Source: Sediminicoccus rosea (GTDB taxonomy: Bacteria; Pseudomonadota; Alphaproteobacteria; Acetobacterales; Acetobacteraceae). Taken from it: a DNA stretch of 64,000 nucleotides. The notes beneath the pieces are model-generated. The model was not told the origin of the DNA. It did not search any database and saw only the letters and a program-made list of their open reading frames with translations. The position numbers and the translations under genes are program-made. The stretch spans positions 2,163,501 through 2,227,500 of the forward strand of contig NZ_CP137852.1 in the NCBI RefSeq assembly GCF_033547095.1. The letters run 5' to 3'. Shown here piece by piece: positions 10,089 through 18,406 of the stretch; position 1 is the first letter of the stretch, and each line of letters opens with the position of its first letter.

Positions 10089-10827
10089 CCTCCCACGGCA
10101 TGAGCGAGGCCTTCACCGTCAGGAAGGGCACGTTCGCCTCGGGCGTCACGCTGTCCATGAAGAGCACGGCGTTCGCCACGTTCTGCACGTCCATCGTGGC
10201 CTCCACCATCATCTCGCCATTGGGCTGCTTCACGCCCTTCTGCATGCGCGCCGTCATGTTCGTCGCCGCATTGCCGATGTCGATCTGACCGGCCGAGATG
10301 TTGTATTTCCGCCCATCCAGGATGAGCGACTTGGTGAGGCCCGTGATGGCGTGCTTCGTCGCCGTATAGGCCACGCTGTCCGGCCGCGGCGTATGCGCGC
10401 TGATCGAGCCGTTGTTGATGATGCGCCCGCCCTGCGGCGTCTGCTCCTTCATCATGCGGAAGGCCTGCTGCGCGCAGAGGAAGCTGCCGGTGAGGTTGAC
10501 GTTCACCACCTCCAGCCACTTCTCGACGGGAAGGTCCTCCAGCAGGTAGCCCTGCACGCCCATGCCGGCATTGTTGAACAGCAGGTCGCAGCGGCCCCAC
10601 TTGGCCTTCAGCGCGGCGAACAGCGCGTTCACGCCATCGGGCGAGGCCACGTCGGTCGCCATCGGCAGGGCATTGACGCTGTTGGCGCCTGCCATCTGCG
10701 CCGTCTCATCCAGCGCATCCTGGCGGCGGGCGGCCAGCGCCACGCGGTATCCCGCCTTCAACAAACCAAGCGCCACGGCGCGCCCGATTCCCGTGCTCGC
10801 CCCCGTCACCACCGCAACCTTGCTCAT
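10078..10827 (-). CDS. Short-chain dehydrogenase/reductase (SDR), classical
   Basis: A 249-residue NAD(P)-dependent oxidoreductase. The Rossmann motif [10 protein letters not shown] is at residues 10-19, NNAG follows at about 89, and the catalytic motif is complete (Ser in [10 protein letters not shown], then YTATK). The substrate cannot be told from sequence; the C-terminal part, with [13 protein letters not shown] and [14 protein letters not shown], resembles uncharacterised SDRs. A GGGAGAG Shine-Dalgarno precedes the ATG. It is divergent from the LigI-like amidohydrolase, with which it may share a promoter region of about 65 bp. Confidence 0.9.
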   Translation of the reverse strand: MSKVAVVTGASTGIGRAVALGLLKAGYRVALAARRQDALDETAQMAGANSVNALPMATDVASPDGVNALFAALKAKWGRCDLLFNNAGMGVQGYLLEDLPVEKWLEVVNVNLTGSFLCAQQAFRMMKEQTPQGGRIINNGSISAHTPRPDSVAYTATKHAITGLTKSLILDGRKYNISAGQIDIGNAATNMTARMQKGVKQPNGEMMVEATMDVQNVANAVLFMDSVTPEANVPFLTVKASLMPWEGRG

Positions 10828-10892
10828 CGCGTCTCTCCCGCATGCTGTGGCACCAGATTGCGCCGGCCGCGCGATGCCCGCAATCTCACCCC

Positions 10893-11774
10893 ATGGACCT
10901 GACCTTCACCTGCGCCCCCGCCCATGCCGTGACCAACCCGCCCCGGCAGCGCGCGCCCGAGGGCAGCTGCGACAGCCATTTCCACATCTTCGGCCCCTAT
11001 GACCGCTTCCCGATGAGCGCGACCCGGCCCTATACGCCGCCGCCCGCACTGATCGGCCATTACCTCGACATGGCGAGGACGCTCGGCCTCACGCGGCGCG
11101 TCGTCGTGCAGGCCAGCGTCTATGGCACGGACAATGCGGTCACGATGGATGCGGTCGCGCAGTTCGGGCAGGACAAGGCGCGCGCCATCGTGGTGGTGGA
11201 TGAGCACGCGAGCGGCGCCGAGTTGCGGCGCCTGGCCGATGCGGGCGCCGTCGGCGTGCGCTTCAACGCGGTCAGCGGCAATGGCACGCCGGTCGAGCAG
11301 CTCGAATCCCTGGCGCGCCGCGTGGCCGATCTCGGCTGGCATATCCAGCTCTACATGAAGGGCGATGTGCTGGCGGCGCTGGCGCCCCGCCTCGCGGCCC
11401 TGCCGGTGCCGCTGGTGCTGGACCACATGGCCGGCGTGGATGCGGCACAGGGCCCCGATGGCGCGCATCTCGCCGCCGCACTCCGCCTGATGGAGGACGG
11501 CCGCGTGCACGTAAAGCTCTGCGGCTACCGCGCGAGCCGGCCACCCTATGCCGACCTCGCGCCCATCGCGCGCCGCTTCGTGGCCGCCGCGCCCGAGCGC
11601 TGCGTCTGGGGCACCGACTGGCCGCATACGCAATTCGCCACGCCCGCGCAGATGCTGGATGACGGCCTGCTGCTCGACTGGCTCTTCGACTGGGTGCCGG
11701 AGGAGGCCGCGCGCCACCGCATCCTGGTGGAGAACCCGGCGGCGCTCTACGGCTTCGGCCAACAGCCGCGCTGA
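10893..11774 (+). CDS. Amidohydrolase family 2, LigI-like (2-pyrone-4,6-dicarboxylate lactonase type)
   Basis: A 293-residue TIM-barrel hydrolase of the PF04909-type amidohydrolase family. It has the N-terminal metal motif SHFHIFGP (about residues 28-35), the QASVYGTDN block, [14 protein letters not shown] and the catalytic Asp in WGTDWPHT, the pattern shared by PDC lactonase LigI and related sugar- or dicarboxylate-lactonases. No signal peptide. ATG10893 is preferred to an in-frame ATG at 10842 because the extension is not conserved-looking. The divergent SDR could act in the same pathway (for example oxidation then lactone hydrolysis), but this is inference. Confidence 0.85.
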   Translation: MDLTFTCAPAHAVTNPPRQRAPEGSCDSHFHIFGPYDRFPMSATRPYTPPPALIGHYLDMARTLGLTRRVVVQASVYGTDNAVTMDAVAQFGQDKARAIVVVDEHASGAELRRLADAGAVGVRFNAVSGNGTPVEQLESLARRVADLGWHIQLYMKGDVLAALAPRLAALPVPLVLDHMAGVDAAQGPDGAHLAAALRLMEDGRVHVKLCGYRASRPPYADLAPIARRFVAAAPERCVWGTDWPHTQFATPAQMLDDGLLLDWLFDWVPEEAARHRILVENPAALYGFGQQPR

Positions 11775-11861
11775 CGCTTTCCTGGCGGCCGGCTGCAACC
11801 GGGCCGCGCATTGGGGCGTTCCCACGGGGTATTCGGACAACCCCTCCTGGAGGACCCCCAC

Positions 11862-12461
11862 ATGCCCCAACGCCGCCTGTTCCTGCTTGGCGCCACCGCC
11901 GCCCTGCTGCCCGCCACGCTCTTCGCCCAACCGCGCGCCCAGGGCGTCGTGCCCGGCCTCGTCCAGCCCACCAATGTGGTGGATGCGCTGGCGGCCGCCG
12001 GCAACTACGACAACTTCATCGAGATGATCTCGCGCGCGGGCCTGGTCGAGACGCTGCGTGGCGCGGGGCCCTACACCGTGCTCGCGCCCAACAACGCGGC
12101 GATGGCGCGCATGCCCAATTCGCTGCGCGAGATGCTGGACCCCAGCACCGGTGGCTCCGGCGCGCAGCGCCAGGACCCCGACCGCGTGCGCCTGCTCGCC
12201 TTCGGCAACATGCACATCATCGAGGGGCGCTACCCCATGGAGATGATGCTGGGCCGCACCACGCAGGTGCGGACGCGCAACGGCAACCAGGTCGAGTTCA
12301 ACGGCGGCCAGGGCAATCTCGTCCAGGCGCGGATCGTGGGCGACAGCGGCTTCGGCGTGGGCGGCATCAACATCCCCCTCTCGCCGATCACGCTGGGCTC
12401 GCGGGAGATCATCTGCAGCAACGGCATCGTGCTGCCGATCAGCGAGCCGCTGATCCAGTAG
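11862..12461 (+). CDS. Secreted fasciclin (FAS1) domain protein
   Basis: A 199-residue exported protein. A signal peptide with RR near the N-terminus (MPQRRLFLLGATAALLPA) is cleaved near AQPRAQ. A single FAS1 domain follows: NVVDALAAAGNYDNF, then AGLVETLRGAGPYTVLAPNNAAM, and the H2-like block GNMHIIEGRYPMEMM near the middle. FAS1 proteins usually act in adhesion or extracellular matrix. There is a good TGGAGGA Shine-Dalgarno at 11848-11854, and ATG11862 starts the signal peptide. Its 3' end overlaps the 3' end of the convergent pdeM gene by 23 bases. Confidence 0.88.
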   Translation: MPQRRLFLLGATAALLPATLFAQPRAQGVVPGLVQPTNVVDALAAAGNYDNFIEMISRAGLVETLRGAGPYTVLAPNNAAMARMPNSLREMLDPSTGGSGAQRQDPDRVRLLAFGNMHIIEGRYPMEMMLGRTTQVRTRNGNQVEFNGGQGNLVQARIVGDSGFGVGGINIPLSPITLGSREIICSNGIVLPISEPLIQ

Positions 12462-13158
12462 CCGCGGCGAAGGGCTGGCGCAGCGCCTCGAAGGCGGCGC
12501 TGTGCAGCCTCTCCCGCCCGAGCAGGAAGACGCGCAGGGCGCCGCGCGCCACCGCCGACATCGCGGGGTCCAGCACGTCGAGCCCGCCCGTGAAGGCGCC
12601 GAAGGCGGGCAGCACCAGGCGCTGGCCGCTCGCCAGGAAGCAGGGGCGCGTGACGCCCCCGGCCCGGGTCGGCAGGGTCGCCTTGGGGTGGTAATGGCCG
12701 CTCAGTTCCGCCTCATGGCGGGGCAGGGGGGTCGCGCCGCCGATATGGCGGAAATGCAGCCGCCCTTCCTTCCAGTCAGGCACGCATTGCCCGGGCAGCC
12801 CGGGCTGCGGCGAGGGGTCGTGGTTGCCCGCGATCCAAAGCACCTCGCACTGCGAGAGCAGGCGCTGGAGCGCGGCGAGATCCGCCGGCGCCATGCGCGC
12901 CAGCGCGCCATCATCATGCAGCGCATCGCCCAGCACGATGACGCGCCGCGGCGCGTGGCGGCGCAGGGCGAAGGCCAGGCGCGTCAGCGTCTCCCGCGTG
13001 TCGTAGGGCGGCACGGGGTGGCCGCGCATGGCCTGGGCGCTGCCCTTCTCGAAATGCAGGTCGGCGACGATGAGCGTGCGCGTGGCCGGCCAGAGGGCGA
13101 CGCCGCTCGGGCAGAGCATCAGGCGCTCGCCCGCCAGGTGCAGGGGGGCGGCGATCAT
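12439..13158 (-). CDS. pdeM: Ligase-associated DNA damage response endonuclease PdeM
   Basis: A 239-residue calcineurin-like metallophosphoesterase. Metal-binding motifs are in order: DLHFEKG, LGDALHDDG, AGNHDP, SGHYHPKA. This set defines PdeM, one of four proteins (with an Lhr-like helicase, an MBL-fold exonuclease and an ATP-dependent ligase) that occur together in the ligase-associated DNA damage response (LADD) set; all four are in this window. ATG13158 begins the conserved IAAPLHLAGERL region; an upstream extension to 13341 has no family character. Its last 23 bases overlap the fasciclin gene tail to tail. It is separated from the other LADD genes by a binding-protein/TRIC gene on the other strand. 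Confidence 0.9.
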   Translation of the reverse strand: MIAAPLHLAGERLMLCPSGVALWPATRTLIVADLHFEKGSAQAMRGHPVPPYDTRETLTRLAFALRRHAPRRVIVLGDALHDDGALARMAPADLAALQRLLSQCEVLWIAGNHDPSPQPGLPGQCVPDWKEGRLHFRHIGGATPLPRHEAELSGHYHPKATLPTRAGGVTRPCFLASGQRLVLPAFGAFTGGLDVLDPAMSAVARGALRVFLLGRERLHSAAFEALRQPFAAATGSAAR

Positions 13159-13189
13159 CGGGTGATCCGGCGGGGCATCGGTCCAGTCT

Positions 13190-13265
13190 CTTAGAGCATG
13201 ATGCGCCGGGGCGGAATCGCCGCAGCGCCGAATCATCGGCGCGATGACGGCCGGATCATGCTGAG
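13190..13265. repeat. Candidate palindromic intergenic repeat (AGCATGAT type)
   Basis: AGCATGAT (13195-13202) and ATCATGCT (13255-13262) are perfect inverted arms bounding GC-rich DNA that holds a second perfect dyad, GCGCCGA-ATCA-TCGGCGC (13225-13242). Outer arms of the form AGAGCATGATnCG...ATCATGCT resemble palindromic intergenic elements I know from alphaproteobacterial genomes. No second copy is obvious in the window. It sits in the divergent gap between pdeM and the binding-protein/TRIC gene. Confidence 0.45.
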
Positions 13266-13371
13266 TGGTCCGCGGCCATCCGCAGCCATCCCCATGGGGG
13301 CAAGTTGCGGCTTGCGCGCCCGGCTGCTTCGCCATCACCATGATCTGTCAGGTATTGGAGCGGATCGGCGC

Positions 13372-14826
13372 GTGTTGCATCGGCTGTGGTTGGTTGCGTT
13401 CGGTCTCTGTCTTGCCTGGGGGCCGGCCCGGGCCCAGGCGCCGCTGGCCATCGGCTGGTATTCCACGGCGCCCTTCCAGAGCGAGGGCCCGGCCGGCCTG
13501 ACCGGGCTCGACATCGAGATGGTGCGCGCCATCGCCGCCCGTGCCGGCCATGGGCTCGCCTTCACGCGTGTCGCCTATCCGGACCTGATGCAGGACGTGC
13601 CCGCCGGCCGGCGCGACCTCGCGTCCGGCATCGCCTGGACGGCGGAGCGCGCGGCGGCGGGGCGGATGAGCCGTGCCTATCGCCAGGATGTGAACGTCCT
13701 GATCCAGCGACGCGGCGGCGCGGGGCAGCCCAGCGCCGCGGATGCGGCGGGGCTGCTGGCGCAGCTGCGGGATTCGGAGTTCCGGATCGGCGTGATCGAG
13801 GGCTTCTCCTACGGCGACCCGGCGCTGGACGCCTGGCTGGCCGATCCCGCCCGCGGGCCGCGGGTCAGGCGCAGCGCCAGCGATGCCGCCAATCTGCGCC
13901 TGCTGCTGGCGGGCGAGATCGACGGCTTCCTGGCCGAGCGCCTCTCCGCCGCCGCGCTGGTGGCCGCCAGCGCCAACCCGCGTGCGGTGGAGGAGAATGG
14001 CAGCCTTCGCATCCGCATCCCGCTGCACCTGATGTTCAGCCCCCGCGTGCCGGAAGCGACCGTCGCGGCCTTCGACGCCGCCATCGCGGCGCTGCGCGCC
14101 GATGGCACGCTGGACAGGATCGCCGTCCGGTTCCGTGCGCCCGTGCTGCTGGGCCTGACCCTCAACTCCCGCTGGTTCTTCGTGCTGGAGGTGATCGGCA
14201 CCGTCGCCGCCGCGCTGGCCGGCTACCTGGCGGCGCGGTCGGGGCGCTACAGCCTGTTTGGTGGACTGGTGCTGGCATTGACGGCGGCGGTGGGTGGCGG
14301 CGTGCTGCGCGACCTGCTGGTGGCCCGCCACCCGATCGGCGTGATGAGCAGCCCGATCTACCTGCAACTCGTGCTGGGCACGGTGCTGCTGGCCTATCTG
14401 GTGGGCCGGCTGAATGCGGCCCTGCCGCGCCTGCCCACCGGCCCAACGGGCGGCGCCTGGCGCGAGCGCCTGTTCGACCTGGCCGATGCGATCGGCCTCG
14501 GCGCCTTCACCGTGGTGGGTGTGGCCGTCGCCGTCGGCACGGCGGGCCCGCTCTGGCTCTGGGGCCCGCTGCTGGGCGCCATCACCGGGGCGGGGGGCGG
14601 CATCATCCGCGACATCATCCGCGGCGGCGGCGATGTGCCCAACCTCAAGACCGGCTTCTATGGCGAGGTCGCCGTCATCTGGAGCGTCATCCTCTCGTTC
14701 TGGCTTGAATGGCGCAGCGCCGTGATCGAGCGCGAGGAGGTGCTGCTGGCCGTGGTGGTGACGGTGGTGGGCGGTGTGCTGACGCGCATGGCGCTGCTCC
14801 GCATGCGGGCACCGGGACTGCCCTGA
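13372..14826 (+). CDS. Periplasmic solute-binding domain fused to a TRIC/UPF0126 membrane domain
   Basis: A fusion of about 484 residues. Residues 1-22 are a signal peptide (hydrophobic, ending ARAQ). Residues 24-260 are a family-3 solute-binding domain (LAIGWYSTAPFQ, GLDIEMVRAIAARAG, DGTLDRI at the end). Residues 268-475 are a TRIC/UPF0126 unit with two repeats of three helices each, with the GGGVLRD and GGGIIRD signatures, as in YicG-type glycine/cation channels. The binding domain is thus tethered outside to a channel in the same chain, which suggests a ligand-gated or ligand-fed channel. GTG13372 (or TTG13375) is chosen because it gives a clean signal peptide after GGAG; in-frame ATGs at 13258 and earlier lie in repeat-like DNA. 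Confidence 0.85.
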   Translation: MLHRLWLVAFGLCLAWGPARAQAPLAIGWYSTAPFQSEGPAGLTGLDIEMVRAIAARAGHGLAFTRVAYPDLMQDVPAGRRDLASGIAWTAERAAAGRMSRAYRQDVNVLIQRRGGAGQPSAADAAGLLAQLRDSEFRIGVIEGFSYGDPALDAWLADPARGPRVRRSASDAANLRLLLAGEIDGFLAERLSAAALVAASANPRAVEENGSLRIRIPLHLMFSPRVPEATVAAFDAAIAALRADGTLDRIAVRFRAPVLLGLTLNSRWFFVLEVIGTVAAALAGYLAARSGRYSLFGGLVLALTAAVGGGVLRDLLVARHPIGVMSSPIYLQLVLGTVLLAYLVGRLNAALPRLPTGPTGGAWRERLFDLADAIGLGAFTVVGVAVAVGTAGPLWLWGPLLGAITGAGGGIIRDIIRGGGDVPNLKTGFYGEVAVIWSVILSFWLEWRSAVIEREEVLLAVVVTVVGGVLTRMALLRMRAPGLP

Positions 14827-14839
14827 AGACGGGCCTGCC

Positions 14840-17335
14840 CTAGCGGCGGCGCCGCTCGCGCGGGCGGCGCGCGCCGCGGGCAGGCCTGGGTTCGGGGGGA
14901 GCCTCGCCCGGGCCGAAGAGTGGCTCATCGAAGGTCTCGAGCCCGCCCGTCGCCTCGGCGACCAGCGCCGCGGCCTCGGCCAGCAGGGCCTCCTCCGCAT
15001 CGCCCGCCACCCATTCGCGGCCGATCTCCAGCATGGCGGGCACGGCGAGCGGCGAGACCTGGTCCAGCCGGCGGTGGCGGATGCGACCCTTGGCGCGGGC
15101 CAGCATGGTCCCGATGCGCCGCACATCGGTCAGGCCGTGCGCCGCCTCCGCACGGGTGGCGCGCAGCAGGATGTGGTCGGGCTCGTGCTTCCTCAGCACG
15201 TCGTAGATGAGGTCCGAACTCACGCTCATCTGCCGGCGGTTCTTCTCGGCGCCGGGGTGGTGCTTCTCCAGCAGGCCCGCGATGGTCGCGATGTTGCGGA
15301 AGGTGCGGCGGAGCATGGAGCTCTCCGCCATCCAATCCTCCAGATCCTCGCCCAGCAGGTCCTCGATGAAGAGTTCGGCGGGGTCGCCGGGTTCGAAGGC
15401 GGTCCAGCAGGCGAGGATATAGTCGGTGGCGACGAAGCCGAGCGGCCCCCAGCCCAGCCGCTCCATCCGCCGCGTCGCGAGCATGCCGAGCGTCTGGTGC
15501 GCGAGGCGACCCTCGAAGCAATAGGCGACCAGATACCAGCGCCCGCCGCGCGGGAAGGTTTCGACCAGCAGGCCGTCCGCACTGGGCAATTCGCTCTTGA
15601 GGCGCTGCATGCCGAGCCATTCGCGCACGCTCTCGGGCAGCATGGCCCAATGCGTGGGGTCGCTCAGGATGCCGCGCACGCGGTCGGCGAGATGGGTGGA
15701 GAGCGGCATGCGGGCACCGCCATAGGCCGGCACGCGCGGCTCCCGCGTGCCGCCGCGCGAGACCTCGGCGGTGACGCCGGAGATGCCCTCATATTGCAGA
15801 ACCTGGCCGGCGAAGCGGAAGGTGTCGCCGGGGCTGAGGGTGGAGATGAACCACTCCTCCACCTCGCCCAGCACGGGGCCGCCGCGCAGCTTCACCTTCA
15901 TCAGCGGCAGTTCGACGATGGTGCCGAGGTTGAGGCGCAATTGCCGCGCGACGGCGGTGCCGCGCACATGCACGAGGCCCTCGGAATCGCGGAAGAGGCG
16001 GCGCCAGCGCTCGTAATTCGCCAGCGCATAGCCGCCATCCTCGACGAAGCGCAGCACATCGTCGAAATCGCGGCGGCTGAGTTCCGCATAGGCGCCGGCG
16101 CGGGTCACTTCGGTATAGAGATCATCCGGCCGGAAGGGCGCGTGGCAGGCCATGGCAAGGATGTGCTGCGCCAGAACATCCAGCCCGCCCGGGCGCGGCG
16201 GCTCGCCATCCAGCTCGCCGGCGGCGATGCTCTCGAGGGCGGCGGCGCATTCGATCACCTCGAAGCGGTTGGCGGGCACCAGCAGCGCGGCACTCGCCTC
16301 GTCCATGCGGTGATTGGCGCGGCCCACGCGTTGCAGCAGGCGGGAGACGCCCTTGGGCGCGCCCACCTGGATCACCTGGTCCACATCGCCCCAGTCAATG
16401 CCGAGATCGAGCGACGAGGTGGCGACCACGCCGCGCAGCCTGCCCGCCGCCATGGCCGCTTCCACCTTGCGGCGCTGCTCGACCGTCAGGCTGCCGTGAT
16501 GCACGGCGATGGGCAGCGAATCCTCGTTGATCTTCCAGAGGGCGGCGAAGATCAGCTCCGCCTGGGCGCGGGTGTTCACGAAGACGATGGTGACGCGGCT
16601 GGCCGCGATGCGCGCCAGGATCTCGGGCGCGGAATCGAGCCCCATATGGCCGCCCCAGGGCAGCCGCCCTTCGGGCAATTGCACGCCAAGCCGCGGCGCC
16701 GCGCCGCCCTGCGCGCGGATCAGCGCCACATCCTGCGCGCGTGCGCTGGGCGAAAGCCAGGCGCGCAGCGCCTCCGGGTGGTTCACCGTGGCCGAAAGGC
16801 CCACGCGCCGCGCGCCGGGCGCCAGCGTGGCGAGGCGCGACAGTCCGAGGCACAGCTGGTCGCCCCGCTTGGTGCCGGCCAGCGCATGCGCCTCATCCAC
16901 CACGATGGCCGCAAGCCCGCCGAACATCTCCGCCGCATCGGGCAGCGAGAGCAGCAGCGTCAGGCTCTCGGGCGTCGTCAGCAGGATCTGCGGCGGCGTC
17001 TCGCGCTGGCGGGCGCGGCGATTGGCCGGCGTGTCGCCCGTGCGGGTCTCGACGCGGATGGGCAGGCCCATCTCGGCGATCGGCGCCTCCAGGTTGCGGG
17101 CGATGTCCACCGCCAGCGCTTTGAGCGGCGAGATGTAGAGCGTGTGCAGCCCCTCGCGCGGTGCCTCATGCAGCGCGATGAGGGAGGGCAGGAAGCCCGC
17201 CAGCGTCTTGCCGCCGCCGGTCGGCGCGATCAGCAGGGCGGATTGCCCGGCGCGCGCTGCGGCCAGCATGTCGAGCTGATGCGCCCGGGGCGCCCAGCCG
17301 CGCCCCTTGAACCAGCGGGCGAAAAGTTCTGGCAT
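14840..17335 (-). CDS. Ligase-associated DNA damage response DEXH-box helicase (Lhr-like)
   Basis: An 831-residue superfamily 2 helicase of the Lhr family. The helicase core shows APTGGGKT (Walker A near residue 40), VVDEAHAL (DEAH), SATVNHP (motif III), and a second RecA domain with VQRVGRANHR-like motif VI (here LQRVGRANHRM). This is followed by the Lhr winged-helix and core region and a basic C-terminus rich in Arg. Length fits the LADD helicase. ATG17335 opens the conserved PELFARWFKGRGW segment. It is divergent from the exonuclease gene across only 54 bases, so one short region must drive both. Confidence 0.93.
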   Translation of the reverse strand: MPELFARWFKGRGWAPRAHQLDMLAAARAGQSALLIAPTGGGKTLAGFLPSLIALHEAPREGLHTLYISPLKALAVDIARNLEAPIAEMGLPIRVETRTGDTPANRRARQRETPPQILLTTPESLTLLLSLPDAAEMFGGLAAIVVDEAHALAGTKRGDQLCLGLSRLATLAPGARRVGLSATVNHPEALRAWLSPSARAQDVALIRAQGGAAPRLGVQLPEGRLPWGGHMGLDSAPEILARIAASRVTIVFVNTRAQAELIFAALWKINEDSLPIAVHHGSLTVEQRRKVEAAMAAGRLRGVVATSSLDLGIDWGDVDQVIQVGAPKGVSRLLQRVGRANHRMDEASAALLVPANRFEVIECAAALESIAAGELDGEPPRPGGLDVLAQHILAMACHAPFRPDDLYTEVTRAGAYAELSRRDFDDVLRFVEDGGYALANYERWRRLFRDSEGLVHVRGTAVARQLRLNLGTIVELPLMKVKLRGGPVLGEVEEWFISTLSPGDTFRFAGQVLQYEGISGVTAEVSRGGTREPRVPAYGGARMPLSTHLADRVRGILSDPTHWAMLPESVREWLGMQRLKSELPSADGLLVETFPRGGRWYLVAYCFEGRLAHQTLGMLATRRMERLGWGPLGFVATDYILACWTAFEPGDPAELFIEDLLGEDLEDWMAESSMLRRTFRNIATIAGLLEKHHPGAEKNRRQMSVSSDLIYDVLRKHEPDHILLRATRAEAAHGLTDVRRIGTMLARAKGRIRHRRLDQVSPLAVPAMLEIGREWVAGDAEEALLAEAAALVAEATGGLETFDEPLFGPGEAPPEPRPARGARRPRERRRR

Positions 17336-17389
17336 TGTTCTCACGGCACCCCAGCTATATGGGGTGGCGGTCCCGAGGTGAAGACGCGA

Positions 17390-18406
17390 ATGCCCCCCCA
17401 TCCCGAAACCTGGCTGCGCGTGACGCCGGATGGCCTGTTCTGCGAGCCGGGCGGCTTCTTCGTGGACCCGGTGCGCGCGGTGGAGCGCGCCGTCATCACC
17501 CATGGCCATAGCGACCACGCCCGCCCCGGCCATGCCCATGTGCTGGCCACGGCCGAGACGCTCGCCATCATGCGCGCCCGCATGGGCGAGGACCGCGCGG
17601 GTGCCACGCAACAGGCGCTGCCCTATGGCGAGACGCTGACGATCAACGGCGTGAAGCTCTGGCTGCGCCCGGCCGGGCATGTGCTGGGCTCGGCGCAGGT
17701 CTGCCTGGAATGGCAGGGGTCGCGCGCCGTCGTCAGCGGCGACTACAAGCGCCGGCATGACGCCACCTGCGCGCCCTTCGAGCCGGAGCGCTGCGACGTC
17801 TTCGTGACGGAAGCCACCTTCGCGCTGCCCGTCTTCACCCACCCCCCGGCCGGGCAGGAGATCGCGCGGCTGCTGCGCTCCGTCGCCCTCTTCCCCGAGC
17901 GCACCCATGTCATCGGCTGCTATGCGCTGGGCAAGGCGCAGCGGCTGATCTCGCTGCTGCGGGAGGCGGGCTGGGAGGCGCCCATCCCGCTGCATGGCGC
18001 GCTGATGAAGCTCTGCACGCTCTATGAGGAACTCGGCGTGACGCTCGGCCCGCTGGTGCCGGCGACGGTGGCGGGGAAAGAGAAGTTGGCGGGCGCCATC
18101 GTGCTGGCCCCGCCCTCGGCCATCGCCGATCGCTGGGCGCGGCGCCTTTCCGAGCCCATTCCCTGCCTCGCCTCGGGCTGGATGCGCGTGCGGCAGCGCG
18201 CCCGCCAGGGCGGCGTGGAACTCCCCATGGTCATCAGCGACCATGCCGATTGGCCCGAGCTCCTCGCCACCTGCACCGAGGTGGAGGCCGGCGAGGTCTG
18301 GGTGACGCATGGGCGTGAGGAGGCGTTGATCCATGCGCTGGCGCAGCGCGGCATCCGCGGCCGCGCGCTGCACCTGGTGGGGCGCGGCGAGGGGGAGGAG
18401 GAATGA
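17390..18406 (+). CDS. Ligase-associated DNA damage response exonuclease (MBL fold)
   Basis: A 338-residue metallo-beta-lactamase/beta-CASP-like nuclease. Metal motifs are THGHSDHARPGH (HxHxDH, about residues 40-51), RPAGHVLGSAQV, SGDYKRR with the metal Asp, VTEATFALP, and a late SDHADW and VTHGREEA. This architecture matches the exonuclease of the LADD set. ATG17390 is chosen over GTG17378 since GAGG lies upstream at suitable spacing. Its TGA overlaps the ATG of the ligase gene, giving coupled translation of exonuclease and ligase. Confidence 0.9.
   Translation: MPPHPETWLRVTPDGLFCEPGGFFVDPVRAVERAVITHGHSDHARPGHAHVLATAETLAIMRARMGEDRAGATQQALPYGETLTINGVKLWLRPAGHVLGSAQVCLEWQGSRAVVSGDYKRRHDATCAPFEPERCDVFVTEATFALPVFTHPPAGQEIARLLRSVALFPERTHVIGCYALGKAQRLISLLREAGWEAPIPLHGALMKLCTLYEELGVTLGPLVPATVAGKEKLAGAIVLAPPSAIADRWARRLSEPIPCLASGWMRVRQRARQGGVELPMVISDHADWPELLATCTEVEAGEVWVTHGREEALIHALAQRGIRGRALHLVGRGEGEEE

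Noticed and set aside
13159-13341. PdeM extension upstream of ATG13158
   Set aside because: Covers the palindromic repeat, contains no conserved metallophosphoesterase sequence.
15074-17389. N-terminal extension of the exonuclease across the helicase gene
   Set aside because: Antisense to helicase motifs and without domain features; the MBL fold begins at ATG17390.
17336-18373. N-terminal extension of the Lhr helicase upstream of 17335
   Set aside because: The extra residues are the antisense of the exonuclease gene; the family start PELFARW is at 17335.
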